Of a stretch of 64,000 nucleotides of DNA, positions 27,524 to 37,097 are shown piece after piece; the stretch's first letter is position 1, and every line of letters begins with the position of its first letter. The stretch is from Rhodoblastus sp. (lineage in GTDB: Bacteria > Pseudomonadota > Alphaproteobacteria > Rhizobiales > Beijerinckiaceae), in NCBI RefSeq assembly GCF_019449565.1, contig NZ_JAGRPM010000006.1:62001-126000 (forward strand), written 5' to 3'. The notes under the pieces were generated by a model. It was not told the origin of the DNA. It worked only from the letters and a program-made list of their open reading frames with translations, and made no database searches. The position numbers and the translations under genes were made by a program.

Positions 27524-30500
27524 ATGTTCACTTTCCTCGTCACGCAATCGCTGCGTAATCGCCTGCTGGTCCTCGCCCTCGCCGCCGTCCTGATGATTTA
27601 TGGCGGCTTCACCCTGTCGCGGCTTCCGGTCGACGTGCTGCCCGATCTCAACCGGCCCACCGTCACCATCATGACCGAGGCCGAGGGGCTGGCGCCGCCG
27701 GAAGTGGAACAACTGGTCACATTCGTGATCGAAACCCAGATGAACGGCGTCCCCGGCGTCACAAGGGTCCGTTCCGTTTCCGGCGTGGGCCTGTCGATCG
27801 TCACGGTCGAATTCGATTGGGCCAGCGACATTTTCCGCGACCGTCAGCAGATCGCCGAGCGCCTGACCCTCGTGCGCGACCGCCTGCCGGCCAATGTCAC
27901 GCCGCAGATGGGGCCGGTGAATTCGATCATGGGCCAGATCGTGCTCGTGGCGTTGACGGCGGCGGACGACGTCTCGCCGATGACCCTGCGCGAAACGGCG
28001 GATTTCGTCCTGCGCCCGCGCCTGCTGGCCATTCCCGGCGTCGCCCAGGTCATTCCGATTGGCGGCGAGGTCCGTCAATATCGCGTCGCGCCCGATCCCT
28101 CCGCCATGCGCGCTTTGGGCGTCACGTTCGATCAGCTCGACCGCGCTTTGGCCCAGTTCGGCGGCAATAGCGGCGGCGGCTTCGCCGACCAGCACGCCAA
28201 TGAATATCTGATCCGCAATCTCGCCCGCAGCCTGAGTCTCGACGATCTTTCCGAACTGGTCGTCGCCACGCCCAACAACAAGCCCGTTCGCCTGAAGCAG
28301 ATCGCGCAAGTGAGCTTCGGGGCCAAGCCCAAGCGCGGCGACGCCGGCTATATGGGCAAGCCGGGGGTGATCGTCGCGGTGGAGAAGCAGCCGGGCGTCG
28401 ACACCATCGGCCTGACGCGCGAGATCGAGGCCGCCCTGCAAGGGCTGGGGCCGTCGCTTCCCGCCGGGATCAAGGCCGACAATATCCTGTTCCGGCAAGC
28501 CGATTTCATCGAGACGTCGGTCGCCAATGTCGAGCAAGTGCTGATCGAGGCGGTCGCGGTCGTCGCGCTCGTGCTGTTCGCCTTCCTGCTCAATGCGCGC
28601 ACGACTTTCATTTCCCTGACCGCGATCCCGATGTCGATCCTCGTCGCGGCAATCATGTTTCACCTGATGGGGCTGTCGATCAATACGATGACGCTCGGCG
28701 GCCTCGCCATCGCCATTGGCGAACTGGTCGACGACGCCGTGGTCGATGTCGAGAACATCTTCCGCCGCCTGCGCGAAAACCGTCAGGCCGGATCGCCGCG
28801 AAGCGTCTTCGACATCATCGTCTCCGCCAGCCAGGAGGTGCGCTCGGGCATCGTCTATGCGACCGCGATCATCGTACTGGTCTTCCTCCCGCTCTTCGCC
28901 CTGTCCGGCATCGAGGGGCGGTTGTTTGCGCCGCTCGGGCAGGCCTATATCATCTCAATCCTGGCGAGCCTTGTCGTCTCGATCACGCTGACGCCGGTCC
29001 TCGCCTTCTATCTCCTGCCCGGCCTGAAACGGCTCGACGCGCGCGAAAGCGCGCTGGTGCGCTGGCTGAAGAAAGCCTATCGCGCTGGCCTGGAGCGCGC
29101 GCTCGATCACGCCCCGGCTTTGATCTCGGCGGCGGCGTTGGCGGTCGCCGCCGCCGCCCTTGGCGCCCTCACCCTGCCCCGCGCCTTTCTGCCACCGTTC
29201 AACGAGGGCTCTCTGACCATCAATGCGGTGTTCAACCCGGGCATTACCCTGGCCGAGTCCAACCGCGTCGGCCTAATCGCGGAACGGCTCCTGCTGGATG
29301 TGCCGGAGGTGAAATCGGTCGGCCGCCGCACCGGCCGCGCCGAACTCGACGAACATGCGGAAGGCGTGCATTCGTCGGAAATCGAGGTCGATCTCCAGGC
29401 TTCCGCGCGCGGGAAAGAGGTCGTGCTCGCGGACATTCGTGAAAAACTTGGCGTCTTGCCGATGGCGGTCAATATCGGCCAGCCGATTTTGCATCGGCTC
29501 GATCACATGCTGTCCGGCGTGCGCGCCCAGATCGCCGTGAAAATCTTTGGCGACGATCTCGACGGCCTCACGCGGCTGGGCGAGGACGTCCGGCGCAGGC
29601 TGGCCTCGATCCCGGGCCTTGTCGATCTGCAAACCGAGAAGCAGGCGCGGGTTCCGCAGCTCGAAATCAATGTGGATTATCGCCGCGCCGCGCTTTACGG
29701 CGTACAGCCCGCCGCCGTGATCGACCAGTTGCAGCGGCTTTCCAATGGCAAGCTCGTCTCCCGCATCGCCGACGGCGTGCGCCGGTTCGACATTGTCGAA
29801 CGGCTCGACGACCGCGCCCGCACCAGCGCCGCTCTGGCCGATCTGCTGATCGAGACGCCTTATGGCTGGGTCCCCGTGCGGCAGGTCGCCGAGGTGCGGG
29901 AAACCGACGGCCCAAATCAGATCCTGCGCGAAAACGGCCAGCGGCGCATCGTGGTTTTCGCCAATGCCGCCCCGGGGGCGGACATGGCGCGGATCGTCGC
30001 CGACATCAGAGCGAAGCTTGCCGCCGAACCCATGCCAAAAGGCTTTTTCACCAGTCTGGAAGGAACCTTCCGGGCGCAGGAAGAGGCCAGCCGCACCATC
30101 GGCCTGCTGTCTCTCGTCGCGCTCGCGCTGGTCTTTGCGTTGCTTTATTCGCGCTATCGCTCGGCCGTCTTCGCCGCCATCATCATGGGCAGCGTTCCGC
30201 TCGCCCTGATCGGCAGCGTCGCCGCTTTGGCCTTGGCCGGACAAAGCCTCTCCGTCGCCTCGATGATCGGCTTCATCACCCTGACCGGCATCGCGTCGCG
30301 CAATGGCATTCTGAAAATCAGCCACATGCTCAATCTCGCCTTGCACGAGGGCGTTCCATTCGGGCGCGAACTGGTGGTCCGGGGCTCGCTGGAGCGCATG
30401 ACGCCCGTCTTGATGACCGCCCTTTCCGCCGGCGTCGCTCTGTCGCCTTTGCTGTTTGACGCCCAGGCGCCGGGGAAGGAAATCCTGCATCCGGTTGCGA

Positions 30501-30664
30501 TCACGATTTTCGGCGGCCTCGTCAGCGCCACCGCGCTCGACGCCTTTCTGACCCCGGCCCTCGTGCTGCTGTTCGGAGAAAAGCCCCTGCGCAGGCTCCT
30601 TGCCGGCGGCGCGGATGCGTCCCCCGCCGCCACGGCGCAGGGGGCCGAAACCCCGATCTATTAA
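27524..30664 (+). CDS. CzcA-like heavy-metal RND efflux pump
   Basis: A 1046-residue inner-membrane proton/metal antiporter of the HME-RND family. It starts [29 protein letters not shown] and has the usual two repeats of one transmembrane helix, a large periplasmic loop and five or six helices (for example [25 protein letters not shown] and [20 protein letters not shown] segments). Transmembrane helix 4 reads [13 protein letters not shown] (E400, D403, D404, E410): the CzcA D408 and E415 positions are kept but the D402 position is alanine. No outer-membrane CzcC-type gene is present nearby. The much longer frame upstream overlaps the adaptor and is not used. Metal specificity is unknown. Confidence 0.9.
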   Translation: MFTFLVTQSLRNRLLVLALAAVLMIYGGFTLSRLPVDVLPDLNRPTVTIMTEAEGLAPPEVEQLVTFVIETQMNGVPGVTRVRSVSGVGLSIVTVEFDWASDIFRDRQQIAERLTLVRDRLPANVTPQMGPVNSIMGQIVLVALTAADDVSPMTLRETADFVLRPRLLAIPGVAQVIPIGGEVRQYRVAPDPSAMRALGVTFDQLDRALAQFGGNSGGGFADQHANEYLIRNLARSLSLDDLSELVVATPNNKPVRLKQIAQVSFGAKPKRGDAGYMGKPGVIVAVEKQPGVDTIGLTREIEAALQGLGPSLPAGIKADNILFRQADFIETSVANVEQVLIEAVAVVALVLFAFLLNARTTFISLTAIPMSILVAAIMFHLMGLSINTMTLGGLAIAIGELVDDAVVDVENIFRRLRENRQAGSPRSVFDIIVSASQEVRSGIVYATAIIVLVFLPLFALSGIEGRLFAPLGQAYIISILASLVVSITLTPVLAFYLLPGLKRLDARESALVRWLKKAYRAGLERALDHAPALISAAALAVAAAALGALTLPRAFLPPFNEGSLTINAVFNPGITLAESNRVGLIAERLLLDVPEVKSVGRRTGRAELDEHAEGVHSSEIEVDLQASARGKEVVLADIREKLGVLPMAVNIGQPILHRLDHMLSGVRAQIAVKIFGDDLDGLTRLGEDVRRRLASIPGLVDLQTEKQARVPQLEINVDYRRAALYGVQPAAVIDQLQRLSNGKLVSRIADGVRRFDIVERLDDRARTSAALADLLIETPYGWVPVRQVAEVRETDGPNQILRENGQRRIVVFANAAPGADMARIVADIRAKLAAEPMPKGFFTSLEGTFRAQEEASRTIGLLSLVALALVFALLYSRYRSAVFAAIIMGSVPLALIGSVAALALAGQSLSVASMIGFITLTGIASRNGILKISHMLNLALHEGVPFGRELVVRGSLERMTPVLMTALSAGVALSPLLFDAQAPGKEILHPVAITIFGGLVSATALDAFLTPALVLLFGEKPLRRLLAGGADASPAATAQGAETPIY

Positions 30665-30686
30665 GTGAAACGAAGGAAAACTCTCA

Positions 30687-31070
30687 ATGAAACGCTCTCT
30701 TCTCGCCCTTGCCTTGTTGCTGGCCGCCACGCCCGCCTGTCTCGCCCATGGGCCGAAAATCGGCGAGCATGGCGGCCCCCAGACCGACGCCGGCTCGTTC
30801 CATGTCGAAGCCGTCGCCAAGGACCTGACACTGGACGTCTATCTCAACGACCATGCCGCCAAACCTGTCGCTTCGGCAGGGTTCAAGGGCGTGGCCATTT
30901 TGAAGGCGGCGGACGGCAAGCCGGTCCGCATCCCGCTCGCGCCCGCCAGCGACAATAAGCTGACCGGCGTCGCGCCCTCGCCGCTGCCGGCCGAACTCGA
31001 AGGCGCGGTCCAGATTACCACGCAAACGGGAAGCACGGTGCAGGGCAAATTCGGCGAACACGAGCACTGA
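30687..31070 (+). CDS. Small periplasmic protein of the metal efflux operon
   Basis: A 127-residue exported protein, signal peptide residues 1-20 (ending CLA), mature start HGPKIGEHGG and C-terminal GEHEH, so histidines lie at both ends. The core (FHVEAVAKDLTLDVYLNDHAAKPVASAGFKGVAIL) resembles the Ig-like N-terminal domain of CzcB-type adaptors, giving a free-standing metal-binding or chaperone domain. It starts 22 bp after the pump stop and is very likely in the same operon. A metallochaperone role is inferred from composition and position only. Confidence 0.8.
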   Translation: MKRSLLALALLLAATPACLAHGPKIGEHGGPQTDAGSFHVEAVAKDLTLDVYLNDHAAKPVASAGFKGVAILKAADGKPVRIPLAPASDNKLTGVAPSPLPAELEGAVQITTQTGSTVQGKFGEHEH

Positions 31071-31103
31071 CCGCCTCGCGGCAAGGTGCGGCTCGGGTTT
31101 CGA

Positions 31104-32123
31104 TCAGCGTGGGGCGGGCGATGGCACGCCCTCGCGGATGAGTTTCGAAAAATCCGGCGAAAGATCCACCTCTCGGGCGCGGGCGCTGATGCGGGAGCGC
31201 GCGCGCAATTCCGCAAGCGAAATGCTGGTGTCCACTGCGTCGCGATCGTAGAGATAGCCCGGCAGGAAGCCGTTGACGATCAGGCGCCAATCGAACGGCA
31301 TGTGTCCGCCAGCGGCGCGGATCAGCTTCACGACCGCCGTCGTGCAATTGGTCACGATCGAATTGTAGAAGCGCGGCCTCGCGGCCAGATCGTTCGACTC
31401 CTCGACATATTGCAGCAGAATGGCGCGGGCGATGGCGGGCGGCGTGCGCAACCGGTAGAGCTGGACGTCCTCCTCCCTGATATTCGAGCGCAGCCGAACG
31501 ACGTCGCGCTCTTCCGACGCCACGATCACCAGCGGACTGTTCCTGAAAAGATCCGCGATGGGCGCGAATTCGCCGCCTTTCAGACTGCGGACCTCGATCG
31601 ACCAGGCGAGATAGCGGCCGTCCTCGAAGCCGAAACTCATGATGACATGGGCCATTTCAGGACCGGCCCAATAGGCCAGAAACAGATCGAGATAGCGCAG
31701 TTTCGACAGGTCGTAGGTCTCGGCGACCCAGCGCTCCTTGAATTCCGTGCGGCTGCTCCAATCGAAGTCGCGGACATTCGTGAGCGTCAGCATGTCGCCA
31801 TCGACCACGCCCGTCACCTGACGGGCGACGTCCGGCGACCAGTTCCCGGTTTCCGGGGGCTTGATCGTGCTCCACCACAGCAGGACGGCGCCGAAAGCCG
31901 CCGCGAACAGGCCGAGCGAGCGCAGGCGACGACCGGCCAATAGCCCCAGGATCGTCGCCAGCGCGAGCAGACCGAAAGCGCCCGCCGCAATGGCCCGGAC
32001 CCATTCCGGCCCCGGCGTGCGGAACCAAAGCGCGAGCGAAGCCCAGACGCCGACCGGAAAGATGAAGAACAGGGCGACAAGGCCCCAGACAAAATTCGCG
32101 GCCTTCCGACTCCAATTTGCCAA
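31104..32123 (-). CDS. DUF4105 membrane protein
   Basis: A 339-residue protein with an N-terminal region of about three hydrophobic segments (residues 10-105), then a DUF4105 domain: RDFDWSSRTEFKERWVAETYDLSKLRYLDLFLAYWAGPEMAHVIMSFGFEDGRYLAWSIEVR, then YNSIVTNCTTAVVKLIRAAG with a conserved asparagine-cysteine pair, suggesting a cysteine-peptidase-like (NlpC/lipocalin-associated) fold. No ATG fits the family start; TTG at 32123 with GAGG upstream is used. Function is not established. It is convergent with the metal operon. Confidence 0.75.
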   Translation of the reverse strand: MANWSRKAANFVWGLVALFFIFPVGVWASLALWFRTPGPEWVRAIAAGAFGLLALATILGLLAGRRLRSLGLFAAAFGAVLLWWSTIKPPETGNWSPDVARQVTGVVDGDMLTLTNVRDFDWSSRTEFKERWVAETYDLSKLRYLDLFLAYWAGPEMAHVIMSFGFEDGRYLAWSIEVRSLKGGEFAPIADLFRNSPLVIVASEERDVVRLRSNIREEDVQLYRLRTPPAIARAILLQYVEESNDLAARPRFYNSIVTNCTTAVVKLIRAAGGHMPFDWRLIVNGFLPGYLYDRDAVDTSISLAELRARSRISARAREVDLSPDFSKLIREGVPSPAPR

Positions 32124-32256
32124 CTCAAAACCTCGCTCAAGGAAAGCATTCGGGCGCTCTCGCCCAAATGCGGATTCGACGAAGCTTAGCTTGAGAGGGA
32201 GAGAACTGGCAAAGCCTTCCCGGCGCCAGCGCCGAACGGGCCTTGCCGGGCAGAAC

Positions 32257-32574
32257 CTATTTGCCGAAAAAAGGCGAAGCCATGCCGATACTGGCGTCGC
32301 GGGTCGCATCGGCGTCGAAGAGGCGCACGGCGAGATTGCCATTGACCTGCGCGGCGAAGGGAAGCAGCAGGCCATCGATATAGGCCTGCGCGTTTTCACG
32401 CGTGTCGAAAGCATAGAAGCCGCCGACGCTATAGGTGTTCAAGCCGCTAAGCCAGGTCTTGGAAATCAGGCCCGGAAATTTTTTCATTTCCACATTGATC
32501 GGCGCCCAATCGATTTTGTCGAATGGAATCGAGACCTGATATTCGGCGTAGAGATAGACATGAACGTCAGCCAT
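32257..32574 (-). CDS. YdhR-like ferredoxin-fold protein
   Basis: A 105-residue dimeric alpha-beta barrel candidate. FPGLISKTWLSGLNTYSVGGFYAFDTRENAQAYIDGLL and AVRLFDADATRD align with E. coli YdhR (GFLWKVW..GGIYLF..ALAYL..VFDVNE), a small protein of the monooxygenase-like fold with no proven activity. It follows the SDR gene by 13 bp on the same strand as the last gene of a four-gene operon running from 35115. Possibly a small-molecule isomerase or carrier for that pathway; this is inference. Confidence 0.78.
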   Translation of the reverse strand: MADVHVYLYAEYQVSIPFDKIDWAPINVEMKKFPGLISKTWLSGLNTYSVGGFYAFDTRENAQAYIDGLLLPFAAQVNGNLAVRLFDADATRDASIGMASPFFGK

Positions 32575-32587
32575 TGTTTCCTCGCTG

Positions 32588-33376
32588 TCAGAAGGTTTCG
32601 CTGAAAGGCCGGAGGTCGATTTCGTGACTCCAGGCGCTGGGATGTTGCCGGTGGATCGCCCAATAGGCCTCGGCGATCGCATCGGAGTTCAGGCGTCCGC
32701 CCGCACCCTTGGCGGCGAAAAGATCCGGGAAGTTCTCCGCCGCATAATCGCCGTCGATGACGCCATCGACGACCACATGGGCGACATGGACGCCGCGGGG
32801 CCCGAACTCGCGCGCTAGCCCCTGCGCCACGGCGCGCAAGGCGGCCTTGGCGGAGGCGAAAGCGGTGAAGGGCGGACGGGCGCGCAGGGAGGCGGTCGCG
32901 CCGGTGAACAGGATCGAGCCGCGTCCGCAGGTCAGCAGGCGCGCCGCCGCCTCCCGTCCAACAATGAAGCCGCCCAAGGCGTTCTGCCGCCACAGGGATT
33001 CGAAAAGCTCCGCGCTGGTATCGAGCGCCGGCGCCGCGCGATTGGAGCCGACATTATAGACGACGAGGTCGAGCGCCCCCTGGATGGAGGCGAAGTCTAG
33101 CGCCGCCCCGACGTCGCGCGCGGAAGTGGCGTCGGTGACTCGCGCCCAGGCCTCGCCGCCTTCCCCGGCGATCGCGCTTGCGACCTTTTCGAGCTTTTCC
33201 GGCGTTCGCCCCGCGAGCACCACGACATGGCCCTCGCGCGCAAAGCGACGCGCCAGCGCGGCGCCAAGGCCGTTTTCCGGCCCGACCCCGAAAACAACGG
33301 CGACGGGCCGGGGCGCTTTGCGCGCATGGCCCGCCCGCGCCGCCGCCGGGCGTTTCGACCCTTTGATCCCTGTCAA
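32588..33376 (-). CDS. Short-chain dehydrogenase/reductase (SDR)
   Basis: A 262-residue SDR. The nucleotide-binding motif is VVFGVGPENGLGAALARRF (G-x-G-x-x-x-G-x-G variant), and NVGSN replaces the usual NNAG. The catalytic tyrosine-lysine motif appears as TAFASAKAAL, where the usual tyrosine is phenylalanine (F-A-S-A-K); the serine position is TGAT. Substitution of the catalytic tyrosine suggests altered or lost reductase activity. The start is TTG at 33376, the only initiation codon near the domain boundary. A close paralogue with the same end (SAW..E..LRP..ETF) lies at 55840-56541, and it also has F-A-M-S-K. Confidence 0.82.
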   Translation of the reverse strand: MTGIKGSKRPAAARAGHARKAPRPVAVVFGVGPENGLGAALARRFAREGHVVVLAGRTPEKLEKVASAIAGEGGEAWARVTDATSARDVGAALDFASIQGALDLVVYNVGSNRAAPALDTSAELFESLWRQNALGGFIVGREAAARLLTCGRGSILFTGATASLRARPPFTAFASAKAALRAVAQGLAREFGPRGVHVAHVVVDGVIDGDYAAENFPDLFAAKGAGGRLNSDAIAEAYWAIHRQHPSAWSHEIDLRPFSETF

Positions 33377-33383
33377 TTTCGGC

Positions 33384-34031
33384 TCAGGCCTTCTTGAACA
33401 GCAGGATGAAATTATTGGCTGGAAGGTCGAGCCGCCGATCCAGCCTGATCCCGAAGGGCGCCGCAGCCTTTTCGAGATCGCGGACATCCTTGAGGCCCCA
33501 TTCCGGGACCTTGGCGGCCAGGATTTCCTTGTCGAAATCCGCGTTGGACGGCGTCGTATAGCCTCCATCCACCTTGAAGGGACCATAAATGGCGATGAAG
33601 CCGTCCGGCTTCAGCACCGAGGCGCCGAGGCGGGCGATGCCTTCGGCGATGGCGACCGGCGCCACCTGGAAGATATTGATGACGAAGATCGCGTCATAGA
33701 GCTTGGCCTTCGGGTCCGGGAAGGTCGACGGATCGGTCAGGTCGATGCGGATCGGATCGGCGATATTCGTATTGCCCGCCGCAGCGCGCTTGGCCTTGAT
33801 GCTGTCGAAGACCTCGACGTCGTAATCCGATGGCTGGAAGTTGAGCGACGGGAAATACGGCGCGAAATAATTGACGTGCAGACCAGCGCCAGACGCCAGC
33901 TCAAGCGCCTCGCCCGAGGCGGGGAACAGCTCCTTGAAGGATGCAAGGATCGGGTCCTTGTTGCGGTTGCCGGCCCAGGCGACATAGGGGCTGAGCGGAT
34001 GCGGATCGATATCGGGGCGCGCGTCGGTCAT
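33384..34031 (-). CDS. DUF938 (METTL26-like) SAM-dependent methyltransferase
   Basis: A 215-residue class I methyltransferase of the DUF938 family. NRNKDPILASFKELFPASGEALELASGAGLHVNYFAPYFPSLNFQPSDYD includes the SAM-binding ELASGAG loop; IFVINIFQVAPVAIAEGIARLGASVLKPDGFIAIYGPFKVDGGYTTPSNADFD and PEWGLKDV are nearly invariant blocks, shared with human METTL26. The substrate is unknown. It lies between the MetX-like gene (37 bp upstream) and an SDR (7 bp downstream) on the same strand, so a shared small-molecule pathway is likely. The ATG before TDARPDID is chosen from domain limits. Confidence 0.86.
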   Translation of the reverse strand: MTDARPDIDPHPLSPYVAWAGNRNKDPILASFKELFPASGEALELASGAGLHVNYFAPYFPSLNFQPSDYDVEVFDSIKAKRAAAGNTNIADPIRIDLTDPSTFPDPKAKLYDAIFVINIFQVAPVAIAEGIARLGASVLKPDGFIAIYGPFKVDGGYTTPSNADFDKEILAAKVPEWGLKDVRDLEKAAAPFGIRLDRRLDLPANNFILLFKKA

Positions 34032-34068
34032 GAGGTTGCTCTTCTGTTGGGAGGGGAAGGGAAAGAAA

Positions 34069-35115
34069 TCAGGCCGGAGTCGCCAGCAATTCGCCGAGGA
34101 TGGCGTCAATGGCGGCATTGAAGCCGGGATCGACGCCGAACAGCGCGAGATGGCCCCAAACGGACGAAATGCGCTTGAGCTGGCTGTTCGGGATCAGCGC
34201 CTGTTCGGCGGCGAGATCGGCGAGCGGAAAGAAGGCGTCCTCGTCGATGGCGACGACGGCTGTCTTCGCCTTGATGCGGCCGAGCGCCGCCTTGAGATCG
34301 CCGCCTGCGTGGCGCGACACGTCGCCGTCGCGCCATTTCCGGGCCAGCAGGAGCAGATTATTGGGATCCTGCGGCAGGAAATGATTGGCGACGAAGCCGG
34401 TGACGAAATCCTCCGTCGTGGTGAAGCCGAAACCGCTCCAGCCGCGCGTATTGAACAAGACCGGGCTGAAACCGGAAGCCGCGAAAAGCTTCGCATGGGC
34501 GCGCAGGCCGCGATGGACGGCGCCCGGCGCATACCAGCCGCCGTTAAAAGCCGGGTCGGCGGCGATGGCGTCGATGAAAGTTTCGACCAGCAAACGATTA
34601 TGCAGCGTCTCCTTGGCCGTCCCGGCGATGGGGGCCACGCGCGCCACGAATTCGGGATAGCGAACCGCCCATTCCCAGCTTTGCTGGGCGCCCATCGATC
34701 CGCCCAGCACGAGGGCGAGTCGGGTCAGCCCGAAATGGCGGGTGACGAGCTCATATTGCGCGCGTACGTCATCGCCGATGGATGGCTGCGGAAAGGCCGC
34801 CGCGTTGAAAGGCGCGGGCGCATTGCTCGGCGAGGACGAGAGGCCATTGCCTATCTGGTTGACCAGAATAATAAAGTATTTCGACGGATCGAGCGCCCGG
34901 CCCGGGCCGATATAGGCCTGTTCCAGAATTTTCGACGAACCCGAATACCAGGTCGGAAACAGGATGGCGTTGCTCTTGTCCGGCGCGAGCGCGCCGAAGG
35001 TCGCAAAGGCTAGCGTGAGGTTGCGAACCTTGGCGCCGCTTTCGAATTCAAAATCGCCAAGCTCGAAAAGCTGGTAAGGACCATGAATGTCCTGGCTGTA
35101 ATATTCGCTCGCCAT
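34069..35115 (-). CDS. MetX-like alpha/beta hydrolase (homoserine O-acetyltransferase family)
   Basis: A 348-residue alpha/beta hydrolase of the MetX/homoserine acetyltransferase superfamily. The oxyanion and nucleophile region is VLGGSMGAQQSWEWAVRYPE (serine nucleophile), the acid is probably in AVVAIDEDAFFP, and the histidine in SVWGHLALFG. The early FATFGALAPDKSNAILFPTWYSGSS block matches the MetX-like branch that includes hydrolases without acyltransferase function. The genuine MetX GGSMGG motif is altered to GGSMGAQ, so homoserine acylation should not be assumed. It is the first gene of an operon with DUF938, SDR and YdhR genes, preceded by AT-rich DNA (35148-35220) that probably holds the promoter. 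Confidence 0.85.
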   Translation of the reverse strand: MASEYYSQDIHGPYQLFELGDFEFESGAKVRNLTLAFATFGALAPDKSNAILFPTWYSGSSKILEQAYIGPGRALDPSKYFIILVNQIGNGLSSSPSNAPAPFNAAAFPQPSIGDDVRAQYELVTRHFGLTRLALVLGGSMGAQQSWEWAVRYPEFVARVAPIAGTAKETLHNRLLVETFIDAIAADPAFNGGWYAPGAVHRGLRAHAKLFAASGFSPVLFNTRGWSGFGFTTTEDFVTGFVANHFLPQDPNNLLLLARKWRDGDVSRHAGGDLKAALGRIKAKTAVVAIDEDAFFPLADLAAEQALIPNSQLKRISSVWGHLALFGVDPGFNAAIDAILGELLATPA

Positions 35116-35292
35116 AGGTTCGCACCGCTCAAGTTCACGGTTGAACACTATTAAATATATTGTTTTTATCAAGAACTTTGATTTCTGTTTTTATCTCCTA
35201 ATTTGGATTTTTTTTCGCACGACATCGCAAAGACGCGGCAGCGCGGCCCGCGCATTCGGGCCAATGCTTTCGCTCGCGGGCGGACGCGCGTT

Positions 35293-36201
35293 TCAGGCGA
35301 GCTGTCGCGCCACCCAGTCCAGCACGCCGTCAAGGCTGTTGAATTCCGCGACCGAGCGCGCAGGAATATCCGGCATTCTGTCGCGCGCCATGCGCGCCAG
35401 ACCCGCGCCCGGGCCGAGTTCGAGCAGGACCGTGCAGCCTCGCTCGCGCAAGCCGTCGAGGCAGGCCGCCCAATCGATCGTTTGCGCCAACTGGGCGGAC
35501 AGAGCCTCCCGCGCCGGCGCCGGCGCGAAAACAGGCGCGCCGCTGATCCCGGCCAGCACGGGCGCCGAAGGTCTTTTCCATTCCGCCTGCTCGAGCGCGA
35601 GGCGGAAGGGCGCGACGGCGGGCCGCATCAGGCTGGTGTGGGAGGGAATATGGATCGCCAGCGGCGTCGCTTTCGCGCCCCGCGCCAGCGCTTCGTCGCC
35701 GCAGGCGGAGACCGCCGCCGGGGCGCCGCCGACCACGAGCCTGTCGTCGTCATTGACAATGGCGATTTCGACGCCATGCCGGGCGCAGAGAGCGTGAACC
35801 GTCGCGCGGTCCAGACCGCGCAAAGCCAGCATGGCGCCGCCGCCCCGAAAGGCGTCGTCCATCAAAAGGGCGCGCCGCCGCGCCAGCGCAACGACATCCT
35901 GCGGCGCAAGCGCGCCCGCGCAGCCATAAGCCGCCAATTCGCCGACGCTGTAACCCGCAAGAGCGTGGACCCGCGGCAGCCTGTCCCCGATCGCCGCCCA
36001 GACCGCCAGCTGAAAGGCGCAGACCATCGGCTGCGCGATGGCGTTGACCTGCATCTCCTCGGCGGTGAGCTCGAACGGATCGCGCCCGGTCTCGCGCGCA
36101 AAAATATCCCATATCGGCTGCGCCCGGCAGTCGTCCTTCAGGACGCCGAACATGGCGGGCGTCTGGTCGCCCTGGCCGGGGCAAAGCAGCCCGAGACTCA
36201 T
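35293..36201 (-). CDS. mdcH: Malonate decarboxylase epsilon subunit (malonyl-ACP transacylase-type)
   Basis: A 302-residue acyltransferase related to FabD. CPGQGDQTPAMFG is the start motif and HALAGYSVGELAA holds the nucleophilic serine (GYSVGE). IAIVNDDDRLVVGG, IPSHTSLMRPA (histidine of the dyad) and VLLELGPGAGLARM are typical of MdcH. It charges the malonate decarboxylase acyl carrier protein with malonyl groups to start the cycle. It is the last gene of the mdc operon. Confidence 0.93.
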   Translation of the reverse strand: MSLGLLCPGQGDQTPAMFGVLKDDCRAQPIWDIFARETGRDPFELTAEEMQVNAIAQPMVCAFQLAVWAAIGDRLPRVHALAGYSVGELAAYGCAGALAPQDVVALARRRALLMDDAFRGGGAMLALRGLDRATVHALCARHGVEIAIVNDDDRLVVGGAPAAVSACGDEALARGAKATPLAIHIPSHTSLMRPAVAPFRLALEQAEWKRPSAPVLAGISGAPVFAPAPAREALSAQLAQTIDWAACLDGLRERGCTVLLELGPGAGLARMARDRMPDIPARSVAEFNSLDGVLDWVARQLA

Positions 36202-36245
36202 GTCAGGAGACCGCTCATGGGAAGAAACAGCTCATCTGAGGAGGC

Positions 36246-37097
36246 TCATTGAGAAAGACCATGCACGAACCAGGCGGCTGCAAGGCAATCGGCCGCGCCG
36301 CCGGGCGAAAGATGCAGGGCGACGCAATCGCCATGCAGGTCAAGCGCGCGCTGGCGCCAGTCCCGCGCATGCACGCCGCCGGCGTCAAGGAATCGCCGCG
36401 CCGCGTTCTGGACGAAGACCAGGCCTTCGAGCCCGCCGCGATGGAGCAGGTTGGTGTCCTGCAATTCGGCCATGATGGCGAAAAGGCACTGAACAGAGGC
36501 GCGCTCCGCGCAGGACGTTTGCTGCAGCGCTTCGCGCAGCGCCGGAACGGCGACTTCCAGCAGCGTCGGCAGGCCCGCAAGCAATTCCTCCCGCGCCCCG
36601 CGCGCGCCATAGCGCCGGATCACGCGCGCGCCATGGGAGTCCGGCGCTGCGCGCCCAACTTCCGCGACGCCTTTGCCCCAGAGTTGGAGGACCGTTTCCG
36701 TCAGGCCTTCACCTTGAAGGTCGAGGCCGCGCGCACGCCGCCACCCCGCCGCCGCGACGAGAAAGCCAAGGCAGAAAATCGCGCCGCGATGGGTGTTGAT
36801 CCCGCCCGTCGCAGCCAGCATCCGCCGTTCGGCTTCGATCCCGAGACGCTGCAATTCGACGAAAGGCGCCTCGCGCGCGCCAGCCTCCGCGATTGCCGTG
36901 AAATAGGAGCGCAACGCCAGAAGAGAGCGCACGAAAGTCGTCAGATTCATGTCGTCATGCGCGCCATTATCGACGGGGCTGACGAGTCCGGGCTTTGGAT
37001 GAAGCGTCAGCTCGGTCAGCAGCGCGCGAATGGCGAGGCGTCCAATATTGCCGGATGCGCCGCGCAGATCGGGCGCAAAACGAATCTGACTGTTCAT
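36246..37097 (-). CDS. mdcB: Triphosphoribosyl-dephospho-CoA synthase
   Basis: A 283-residue CitG/MdcB-type enzyme that makes 2'-(5''-triphosphoribosyl)-3'-dephospho-CoA, the prosthetic-group precursor of the malonate decarboxylase carrier protein. ELTLHPKPGLVSPVDNGAHDDMN and ATGGINTHRGAIFCLGFLVAAAG are the family signatures, with QDTNLLHRGG near the C-terminus. Its start overlaps the mdcG stop by 4 bp. The MdcG transferase encoded just upstream uses its product. Confidence 0.95.
   Translation of the reverse strand: MNSQIRFAPDLRGASGNIGRLAIRALLTELTLHPKPGLVSPVDNGAHDDMNLTTFVRSLLALRSYFTAIAEAGAREAPFVELQRLGIEAERRMLAATGGINTHRGAIFCLGFLVAAAGWRRARGLDLQGEGLTETVLQLWGKGVAEVGRAAPDSHGARVIRRYGARGAREELLAGLPTLLEVAVPALREALQQTSCAERASVQCLFAIMAELQDTNLLHRGGLEGLVFVQNAARRFLDAGGVHARDWRQRALDLHGDCVALHLSPGGAADCLAAAWFVHGLSQ

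Noticed and set aside
34960..35250. Possible SAM riboswitch before the MetX-like gene
   Set aside because: The leader has AT-rich DNA and only a 5 bp hairpin (GTTCA/TGAAC). I see no SAM-II or SAM/SAH core, and the enzyme is not a clear homoserine acetyltransferase.
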